A stretch of 39,095 bases of DNA from Thiothrix sp. (GTDB lineage: Bacteria > Pseudomonadota > Gammaproteobacteria > Thiotrichales > Thiotrichaceae): positions 1 through 39,095 of the forward strand of contig JAGRJD010000124.1 in the NCBI GenBank assembly GCA_020442915.1. Reading direction: 5' to 3'. This document shows, piece after piece, positions 16,990 through 23,165 of the stretch (the stretch's first letter is position 1; every line of letters begins with the position of its first letter). The notes below the pieces were generated by a model. The model did no database searches, was not told where the DNA came from, and saw only the letters and a program-made list of their open reading frames with translations. A program made the translations under genes and the position numbers.

Positions 16990-17634
16990 ATGCCGCTACA
17001 ACCCACACAACCCAGACCGTTTGCGGAGTCCTGTGAGCAGAACCGTGACCCGATTCTGGCGGTACTGCGCCGCCTGTTTGCCGATCGCCGGCAGGTCCTG
17101 GAAATCGGCAGCGGTACCGGCCAGCACGCGGTGTATTTTGCCCGGTACCTGCCCTGGCTGTTCTGGCAGACCAGTGATCAGGCCGAACATCACCCCGGTA
17201 TCCGGGCCTGGCTCACTGACGCGGCCCTGCCCAATACCGGCCTGCCGTTGCTGCTGGATGTGAGGCAACCGGACTGGCCGGCGCTGGCGGTGGATGCCGT
17301 GTTCAGTGCCAATACCCTGCACATCATGAGCTGGCCGGCGGTGGAGGCGTGTTTTGCCGGAGTGGGACGTCTGTTGCCGGCAGGCGGACAATTTGCGGTC
17401 TATGGACCGTTCAACTATGGCGGTGAGTATACCAGTGCCGGCAATGCCCGCTTTGACCAGTGGCTGCAGCAGCGTGATCCGGCCAGCGGGGTACGCAATT
17501 TTGAAGACCTGGCGCAGCTGGCACAGGCTGCCGGCCTGCATCTGCGCGAAGATGTGGGGATGCCGGCCAACAATCGCATGCTGTGCTGGGAAAAGGCGGG
17601 ATGGCCGAGGGCTGTTCCGTCAGGGATGGCGTGA
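16990..17634 (+). CDS. DUF938 SAM-dependent methyltransferase
   Basis: A 214-residue DUF938 family protein with a class I methyltransferase motif: VLEIGSGTGQHAVYFARYLP (motif I, about 38-57), then LLDVRQPDW, AVFSANTLHIMSW (motif IV) and QFAVYGPFNYGGEYTS. Substrate unknown; the family is widespread and conserved in proteobacteria. The N-terminus RPFAESCEQNRDPIL is family-typical. AAGGAGA directly at the preceding stop serves as ribosome-binding site, fixing ATG 16990. Its last codons fall within a 12-bp inverted repeat that may act as a terminator. Confidence 0.88.
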   Translation: MPLQPTQPRPFAESCEQNRDPILAVLRRLFADRRQVLEIGSGTGQHAVYFARYLPWLFWQTSDQAEHHPGIRAWLTDAALPNTGLPLLLDVRQPDWPALAVDAVFSANTLHIMSWPAVEACFAGVGRLLPAGGQFAVYGPFNYGGEYTSAGNARFDQWLQQRDPASGVRNFEDLAQLAQAAGLHLREDVGMPANNRMLCWEKAGWPRAVPSGMA

Positions 17635-17651
17635 ATGGCTCCCTGACGGAA
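17615..17651. terminator. Inverted repeat across the DUF938 gene stop
   Basis: A perfect 12-bp inverted repeat (TTCCGTCAGGGA at 17615-17626, TCCCTGACGGAA at 17640-17651) with a 13-base loop spans the stop codon and lies between two convergent genes. Only a short T run follows (17656-17659), so termination would be weak; the symmetry would serve both strands. Confidence 0.5.
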
Positions 17652-17658
17652 ACCGGTT

Positions 17659-18237
17659 TTACAGCCGTTTCAGGGCAACACCGGTCATGACCAGGGTGAT
17701 GCCGGATGAGAGCAGCTCAATGCCGAGCAGGACCCCCAGGGTGACCAGGGCGGCGGAGAAGCTGTTGGCCAGAATCAGGACCGCCAGAATCAGGGAGATG
17801 ATGCCGGAAACCAGAACCCAGCCCCAGCCGCTCAGCGGGCGTATCTTGAAGGCATAGTAGATTTTGGCGGCACCGGAAATACCGATCAGCAGGGCGACGG
17901 CAAGGGTGAGGCTCACCAGGCCGACCAGCGGGTTTTTCAGCAGAAAGACCCCGAGCAGGATGGAGATGAGGCAGGACAGAATGACCCAGATCCGGGATGA
18001 GCCCGGTCCGGCCCGAAAGGCCTGTACACCCTGCAGCAGACCGGTAATGATGAAGGTCCAGCCCGTGATCAGCTCTACGGTCAGGGAGGCGATCATGGGC
18101 TTGAACAGGGCCAGCAGGCCGCCGATAACCATGATGATCCCCAGAATCAGGAACCAGTACCAGTCAGCCTTGATTTCCCTGACCAGCGTGGAGAGCGGCT
18201 GTATCTGGCCGGTGTTAAGGGTTGATGCACCTTGCAT
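17659..18237 (-). CDS. HdeD family membrane protein
   Basis: A 192-residue integral membrane protein with six predicted TM helices in three hairpins, matching the HdeD (acid-resistance membrane protein) family in length and topology. Family pattern: an N-terminal cytoplasmic stretch, WYWFLILGIIMVIGGLLAL, LITGWTFIITGLLQ, and repeated GxxLL segments. In E. coli hdeD supports acid resistance at high cell density; here the role is not known. GAGGTT precedes ATG 18237. The 18238-18378 stretch upstream holds no recognised feature. Confidence 0.85.
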   Translation of the reverse strand: MQGASTLNTGQIQPLSTLVREIKADWYWFLILGIIMVIGGLLALFKPMIASLTVELITGWTFIITGLLQGVQAFRAGPGSSRIWVILSCLISILLGVFLLKNPLVGLVSLTLAVALLIGISGAAKIYYAFKIRPLSGWGWVLVSGIISLILAVLILANSFSAALVTLGVLLGIELLSSGITLVMTGVALKRL

Positions 18238-18378
18238 AAAATAACCTCAAAATGGAAGGGTGGTAAACGGGAATGGCCGGCATGAACAGGCATGGGCCGG
18301 TAGTGCACCGGGTGTGGGGTATTAAAATTCCAGCACACCCACCAAGCTTAGCAGGTTTGCAGGGATTTGCCTGCCGGA

Positions 18379-18752
18379 TTACCCGGTTTTCGCAGCGGGT
18401 ATCCCGCCAAAACCGGCACAATGATCCCGTGCCCAGTCAATCATGGCTTCGGCCTCGGTATCCTGATGATCCGGCTTCAGGACAATGAGCGCTTTGACTG
18501 TCTCCCCGCGTTTGGCGTCCGTGCTGCCAACCACACACACTTCCTGAATGGCGGGGTGGCGATACAGGACGCTCTCTACCTCGGTCGGCCATACCTTCTG
18601 CAACGTACCGTCATCCAGTACCGGCTGTAATTGCGGTAGCAGCTTCTGGGCGCAAAACACGACCTGGCTGCCGGAATCCTGCAACACATACATGACTTCT
18701 TCAGCCAGGTTCATGGGGTTGATGGGTACCACCACTGCACCGGCGCGCAAAA
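18379..18752 (-). pseudogene. Collapsed acyl-CoA ligase (AMP-binding) pseudogene
   Basis: The reading frame on the minus strand joins two parts of one adenylate-forming ligase. ILRAGAVVVPINPMNLAEEV and the following segment belong to the N-terminal domain. About 50 residues later they run directly into WPTEVESVLYRHPAIQEV and ETVKALIVLKP, which are the C-terminal subdomain. The core with the AMP-binding loop is missing, the N-terminus is cut by the IS66 remnant at about 18753, and the C-terminus dissolves after WARDHCAGF. Enzymatic function is impossible. The most likely parent is a long- or medium-chain fatty acid CoA ligase. An imperfect palindrome lies at its end (CCGGTTTT 18383-18390, AAAACCGG 18409-18416). 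Confidence 0.85.
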
Positions 18753-18929
18753 TGGCATGGAACGGTCTGGAACCTTACGCCTACATCCACTACCTGCTCG
18801 AACACACGGCTCAGCCGATACCCTGGAAAAATGGGAAGCGCTGTTGCCTTGGAATGTCCCGCTGGAGCGAATTTCAAAAACAGAGTCCGATTTCCTGCAA
18901 GGCAAGTAGGTCGATTTAACGGTGCTTAC
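18753..18929 (+). mobile_element. 3' remnant of an IS66-family element
   Basis: On the + strand, NGLEPYAYIHYLLEH is the conserved C-terminal segment of the IS66 TnpC transposase. After a frameshift near 18810 the sequence continues as ADTLEKWEALLPWNVPLE, the classic IS66 end motif. The element closes at 18924-18929 with GCTTAC, the reverse complement of the GTAAGC that begins IS66-family terminal repeats. Everything upstream of this C-terminal piece is missing. From 18930 to 19083 the DNA is AT-rich with no recognised gene and forms the left edge of the RHS island. Confidence 0.8.
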
Positions 18930-19083
18930 CCTTCATTTATAATTATAAATTTAATTAATTTGAAATATAAACAAAATCATTGCTTACTTTTTGTGCTTCC
19001 GATGTATATTTAAATCCTCTTTTTGGCTACCAACTTAAGTCGGGACGGTTTTTCTGCCAGCGAAGCTCCGCTTGGAGGTCGCG

Positions 19084-21300
19084 ATGGCTCTGGAGCTACG
19101 TTACGAGTATGATGGCATGGGTCGTCAGACTAAAATCGACTATCCCGACGGAACCTCCTCAACCAGTGTTTACGATGATGTGGGTCACTTAGTACAAACT
19201 GTGGATGTACTGGGTCAGGTCACACGTTATGAGTATGATGACGAGGGGAATCGAACCAAGGCAGTTATGCCAAATGGAGCAACAACCAGTTACGAATATG
19301 ATGCCTATGGGCGGCTTGTTCGTGAGATTAGCCCTGATCGTGGCGAAACAACTTATGGATATAGTACAGCGGGTGAGTTGGTTTCCAAGCAGGACGCTGA
19401 AGGTAATCTGCAACAAACAGAATATGATTTGTTAGGGCGGAAAATTAGTGAGTCCTGGGTGAGTCAGCCTGAACTGAATACACATTATGAGTATGATTCA
19501 TGCCGTGTTGGTAAGCTCTGCAAAGCAACCTATCATCAAGGTGAGACAATTTACCGTTATAACGATGATGGTTTACTGGCTGAGAAAACCCAAACCATGA
19601 ATGGTGTCACACTCACGCTGGAAAATGAATACGATGATTATGGACGTATTGTATCGAAAACTTATCCATCCGGTAGAAAAGTCAGTTATCACTACGCGGA
19701 ACATGGGCACGAACCCAATGCGATCAGTGTGGATGGCAGCCCATTCATTACAGATATTGAGGTTAATGCGGCCAATCAATTAACGGGCTGGAAGTGGGCA
19801 GATGGCAGCACTTACCAGCGGACTTATGATCAGGATGGCCGGATTACTGGTTTGCCTTTAGCGGGCTTAACTCAAGCAATTGATTATAACGAGCTAGGGC
19901 ATATTATACGTTGGTCTGATGGGCAGCAGGTCAAAAACTATGACTATGACCGCATTGGACGTTTGAGTGCTTATAGTGAGTCGAATCCTGCGGGGATTGT
20001 GTTACAGCAGCAACTGTTTGACTATGACGCTAATGGTAATCGTACCCAGCAGGTCAATACCTTAAATACAGAACAGCTGGCCGATTACTACACAATCAAG
20101 GAAAATACCAATCAGCTATCCTATAAGAATCAGAAGCATTATACTTATGATGCCAATGGCAATCTGACTCAGGATGGTGAGCATAGCTATCACTATAATG
20201 CGAAAAATCAGCTGGATAATGTTGATGATCAGTATTTCTATTTTTATGGTACAAACGGTCAGCGTATCCAGAAAGTAACTCCACAAGGTAGTATTTTTTA
20301 TGCATGGGACGATAATCGTTTGTTTGCTGAGTACGATCAGAATGGTGATTTAGTTTCAGAAACTATTTACCTGGGGTCAATACCTGTCGGAGTTATCAAG
20401 GATTCAGAGCTATTCAGGGTATTTGCCTCTCAGGATAATGCACCGAGAGCTATTATTAATCAGTCTGATGAAGTCGTATGGCGTTGGGAATCTGCGCCTT
20501 TCGGGGAAGATTCGGCTGATAGTTCACCAAAAAGTGAGTCCGGTTTTGTCTATAATTTGCGCTATCCAGGACAATATTATGATGCAGAGACAGGATTGAA
20601 CTATAATCATCATCGTTATTATGATGCAAGTATTGGGCGTTATACGCAGAGCGATCCTATGGGATTGGATGGTGGTTTAAATACCTACATCTACGCAAAT
20701 AACAATCCGATCACATATATTGATAGCAGTGGATTAAAATATACAAAAACCATCACAACATATAATATACAAATTAATGCGTCTATCGCATTGTTTGGAG
20801 CAAGCACCCCAACATTGGGATATGATTTGGCACTCAGGTGGAGAACTGGTATCATGAATGATTGGCATGCGGGGGGAACAAGGCGATATCAAGGTACTAA
20901 ACTCACTAACTTATATAATAAAAGCGTGACTTTTAATGTACAAATGCCTTATGACACAGCTACACCATACAGCTCGCCAGGAGCTGGCCCCTTCTATGCC
21001 TATACCAATCATTGGATGGCAGCACAAAATAAGGGTACACAGAATGCAGTTCAGGTTGAACCAGCTGGCTTTAGATCTGTGGTTGAGTATGCTAATGGCT
21101 GGAGAGGTCTTTGGGCTTCCGATGAACCTGGAAGAGTAGCCTCTCATGAGTTCGGTCATATTTTAGGGCTAGCTGATCATTATGTCGTAGCTACAAATCA
21201 AACATGCCCAGGACATGTTGGACATTTAATGGGAGACTTAGGACCACTTCAGCAACATGAACTGGACAATATGGTTGATTTGGTTCCAGGTGGTTGTTAA
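19084..21300 (+). CDS. RHS/YD-repeat protein with C-terminal snapalysin-like metallopeptidase toxin domain
   Basis: About 738 residues. YD repeats (YEYDGMGRQTKIDYP, YEYDDEGNRTKA, YDANGNLTQDG and others) fill roughly residues 5-500 and end in the RHS core motif YYDASIGRYTQSDPMGLDGG...NTYIYANNNPITYIDSSGL. After this, from base 20737, comes a unique 187-residue domain ending in SHEFGHILGLADHY and, 15 residues on, HLMGD. HExxHxxGxxDHY plus a Met-turn LM is the pattern of the M7 snapalysin metzincins. It is likely a polymorphic toxin that cleaves protein. The protein lacks the usual long N-terminus (PAAR, signal or carrier domain), so it may be an orphan module or truncated. Start: ATG 19084 with GGAGG at 19074-19078; TTG 19072 is alternative. 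Base composition is AT-richer than flanking genes. Small exported proteins follow. Confidence 0.85.
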   Translation: MALELRYEYDGMGRQTKIDYPDGTSSTSVYDDVGHLVQTVDVLGQVTRYEYDDEGNRTKAVMPNGATTSYEYDAYGRLVREISPDRGETTYGYSTAGELVSKQDAEGNLQQTEYDLLGRKISESWVSQPELNTHYEYDSCRVGKLCKATYHQGETIYRYNDDGLLAEKTQTMNGVTLTLENEYDDYGRIVSKTYPSGRKVSYHYAEHGHEPNAISVDGSPFITDIEVNAANQLTGWKWADGSTYQRTYDQDGRITGLPLAGLTQAIDYNELGHIIRWSDGQQVKNYDYDRIGRLSAYSESNPAGIVLQQQLFDYDANGNRTQQVNTLNTEQLADYYTIKENTNQLSYKNQKHYTYDANGNLTQDGEHSYHYNAKNQLDNVDDQYFYFYGTNGQRIQKVTPQGSIFYAWDDNRLFAEYDQNGDLVSETIYLGSIPVGVIKDSELFRVFASQDNAPRAIINQSDEVVWRWESAPFGEDSADSSPKSESGFVYNLRYPGQYYDAETGLNYNHHRYYDASIGRYTQSDPMGLDGGLNTYIYANNNPITYIDSSGLKYTKTITTYNIQINASIALFGASTPTLGYDLALRWRTGIMNDWHAGGTRRYQGTKLTNLYNKSVTFNVQMPYDTATPYSSPGAGPFYAYTNHWMAAQNKGTQNAVQVEPAGFRSVVEYANGWRGLWASDEPGRVASHEFGHILGLADHYVVATNQTCPGHVGHLMGDLGPLQQHELDNMVDLVPGGC

Positions 21301-21322
21301 AGATATCCCACTAAATAATTAA

Positions 21323-21359
21323 AAATCAAGGAAGCTCAAGCTTCCTTGATTTAATTTTT
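21323..21359 (+). terminator. Terminator after the RHS gene
   Basis: A 12-bp perfect stem (AAATCAAGGAAG 21323-21334 / CTTCCTTGATTT 21341-21352), extendable to 14 bp, is followed by TTTTT at 21355-21359. The ribosome-binding site of the next gene starts four bases later, so the candidate immunity gene is either expressed by read-through or has a promoter inside the RHS gene. Confidence 0.85.
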
Positions 21360-21372
21360 CAAAGGAATATTT

Positions 21373-21870
21373 ATGTTAAAAAAAGTAGTTATCACAGTGT
21401 TTATGCCGTTGTTCTTATTTGCTGGGTGCATGGCCAACACAAGCTCATCCAACGAAGCTGATCCTACTGTTGGGGACAATGGAATCTCAACTTATACGGG
21501 TACCTATACTCGCAGGGTTGCAGGTGGTGGCTTTGTGGATGGAAAAACAGGTCTGTTATGGAGGTTAAGCTTCAGCACCCACAACTTGAAAAAAGAGAGT
21601 CAGTTTTCCAAGTTACTGGATACCATACAGCAAGATGCAATTGCAGGTGGTAACGAAGATACCTCAAATATCTTCTATGCCCAGCTAAAAGGAAAACTTG
21701 AACCTTATGCAAATCCTAATCCTGATCATCAGATCGGGACAATCTGGATAAGCGATTATACGGAAGTTCGTCGGCCCTACTCGTTCGTACCCAGCAATTG
21801 CAACATGCGATTAAAACCCCAAGTCCTTTGCTCCAGCGAAGGTATGGCTCCCTACAGGCTATCTCAGTAA
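21373..21870 (+). CDS. Small lipoprotein, candidate immunity protein of the RHS metallopeptidase
   Basis: A 165-residue protein with a lipoprotein signal: LKK, a hydrophobic stretch, and lipobox FAGC with Cys19, so it should be membrane-anchored in the periplasm. No known family is recognised. A motif YTGTYT (41-46), WRLSF (63-67), FYAQLKGKLE (101-110) and a C-terminal IGTIWISDYTEVRRP...CSSEGMAPY is shared with the two following pieces (22083-22220, 22271-22735), so the three belong to one family. Position directly after a toxin C-terminus and export signal suggest it binds and blocks the metallopeptidase; this is inference. AAAGGAA lies 6 bases before the ATG. AT-rich like the RHS gene. Confidence 0.72.
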   Translation: MLKKVVITVFMPLFLFAGCMANTSSSNEADPTVGDNGISTYTGTYTRRVAGGGFVDGKTGLLWRLSFSTHNLKKESQFSKLLDTIQQDAIAGGNEDTSNIFYAQLKGKLEPYANPNPDHQIGTIWISDYTEVRRPYSFVPSNCNMRLKPQVLCSSEGMAPYRLSQ

Positions 21871-21883
21871 TTTATCTGAAGGA

Positions 21884-22082
21884 AAAACTGGCATAAAAAA
21901 AGCACTTCAAATAACGTGGCTGGCTGACTGGCATGGTGATCTTTATCGACACCGATCACATTACAATCACTCATGGTCTTCTTCTCCTATTCATTGAAGC
22001 GTTGTCTTATCCAATGATGGCACATTGATGCCGGTTAGGGGGAGGAGACCATTTCATCACTTACTGAGTTTTCGTGTAGTAA
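21884..22082 (-). mobile_element. Probable remnant of an IS110-type element
   Basis: On the minus strand an ATG at 21974 has a strong ribosome-binding site (AGGAGAAG) and opens with MSDCNVIGVDKDHHASQ. An initial xxVIGVD is how IS110-family transposases begin, but only about ten residues match before the frame drifts into the end of the upstream gene. The region between 21975 and 22080 would be the element's leader. It separates the first candidate immunity gene from the fossil copy. The family call is tentative. Confidence 0.35.
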
Positions 22083-22220
22083 AAGGAATATAGCTACGTG
22101 GGCACTATTATTGTGGATGAAGTTCTTTCTGTCCGACCAGTACAAAGTGTCATACCTCCTGATTGTTTTAAGACAGGAGTTCCCTGCTCCAGTGATGGAA
22201 TGATGCCCTATAAAAAATAG
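22083..22220 (+). pseudogene. Fossil copy of the candidate immunity gene (C-terminal third)
   Basis: An open stretch without start encodes VGTIIVDEVLSVRPVQ...IPPDCF...VPCSSDGMMPYKK and ends at TAG 22218-22220. It aligns with the end of the 21373-21870 protein: IGTIWISDYTEVRRPYS...VPSNCN...VLCSSEGMAPY. The N-terminal two thirds are missing, replaced by the IS-like sequence upstream. This is therefore a broken third member of the family, showing that the locus once held more immunity-type genes. Confidence 0.8.
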
Positions 22221-22270
22221 CGGTGATCACTGGAGTTTATTTAAAAAACTGGTTTTTATAAAGATTATTT

Positions 22271-22735
22271 ATGGATAAGTTTAAAGCTATGAAGAAATTA
22301 TTAAAAGTTATTCTGTTGCTGATATTTTTTAATGTATTCTCGTTTAATTATTCCCATGCAACAGTATTATGTGCGCCAAACAATGTTAAAGTAACCACCC
22401 GGGCGGCTATTTACCAAGGAACCTATACCTATCAACGGTACAATGCTGCTTTTTATGACTGGAAAATACGCAGAAACTGGAATTTGAATTTTAGTAAGAA
22501 CCCTGATAAGCAAATGGCCCAAAAATTTTATGACAAGGTCAGGGAAATAAGGTTGGCTGAAAAAGCAAAAGGAAAGGAAAGTAAGTACTATGACCGGCTT
22601 TATATAAAGCTGGAGGCGAAGCAAGTCCCTTATCCAAAAGAAGCCGCTCATCGCTGTACTCAGTATGGCTGTGATTGCTCTAAACCCGTTGGATACCTGG
22701 ATGTTGAGAAAATATTGATAATGAGAGCACAGTAG
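22271..22735 (+). CDS. Small exported protein, second intact member of the candidate immunity family
   Basis: A 154-residue protein with a cleavable signal peptide (KKLLKVILLLIFFNVFS, likely cleavage after SHA at residue 30) rather than a lipobox. It shares YQGTYT (48-53), WNLNF (70-74) and YYDRLYIKLE (106-115) with the 21373 protein; the spacing from the GTYT block to the tryptophan is identical, 22 residues. Cysteines at 34 and three in RCTQYGCDC suggest disulfides. It stops at a point matching the middle of the family's C-terminal block (VGYLDVEKILIMR), about 25 residues short, just before the IS3-like remnant. ATG 22271 or 22289 could be the start; neither has a strong ribosome-binding site. 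Function inferred from position only. Confidence 0.7.
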   Translation: MDKFKAMKKLLKVILLLIFFNVFSFNYSHATVLCAPNNVKVTTRAAIYQGTYTYQRYNAAFYDWKIRRNWNLNFSKNPDKQMAQKFYDKVREIRLAEKAKGKESKYYDRLYIKLEAKQVPYPKEAAHRCTQYGCDCSKPVGYLDVEKILIMRAQ

Positions 22736-22752
22736 ATAAAGGTGAAGCTATC

Positions 22753-23147
22753 CGATCCTGCCCACCAACAGTGGACACTTTGCTAAGCGACATTTAATGC
22801 CTCAAACGCTGCCGGGCCGGAAGATGTCAACCTGTTTCGGACAGTCAGTTGAGAATTAACTCATTTTTCGGTCGAACAGCGTTGAGTGTTGGGAAGTTCA
22901 CGGCGGCGGACGCTCCGGCCTCGATCTGTTCAGCTGTGACGGGGTTGATGGTCACTTTTTCCGGCGGTAACGGTACACAGGGCTGGCGTCCGCCAGGACC
23001 AGCGCCTCCTTACGAAACGCTGGCGAATGCTGCCTGCGTTTTGTGGCTTTGCTGGCGTTGGTTGTCGATGGCTTTTCTTGTCAGGGTTCACCTCTGTCGC
23101 GTAGTGTACTCGCTTAACAGGGTGTCCATCAGTGGTGGGCAGGATCA
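22753..23147. mobile_element. 395-bp IS3-family remnant or MITE with terminal inverted repeats
   Basis: The ends are inverted repeats: 22754-22790 and the reverse complement of 23110-23146 match at 30 of 37 positions, including 14 consecutive bases (GATCCTGCCCACCA) and TGGACAC. TGATCCTGCCC...TGGACAC is the form of IS3-family terminal repeats. The interior (about 320 bp) has no convincing transposase. A minus-strand stretch reading VTINPVTAEQIEAGASAAVNF looks protein-like but is unidentified. It marks the right border of the AT-rich island and ends 19 bp from the xdhB stop. Confidence 0.75.
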
Positions 23148-23165
23148 GGATAATCATTGCATCGT

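Noticed and set aside
18383..18416. Imperfect palindrome as a terminator
   Set aside because: It has 8-bp and 5-bp stems but no T-tract in the relevant direction, and lies in pseudogene debris. It is noted with the pseudogene only.
19084..20736. Tandem repeats that might look like a CRISPR or DNA repeat array
   Set aside because: The periodicity is at protein level (YD repeats) with divergent DNA; no conserved repeat-spacer pattern exists anywhere in the window.
22930..23157. Minus-strand 75-codon frame within the IS3-like element
   Set aside because: It covers one terminal repeat and shows no transposase OrfA helix-turn-helix pattern; treated as part of a decayed element.
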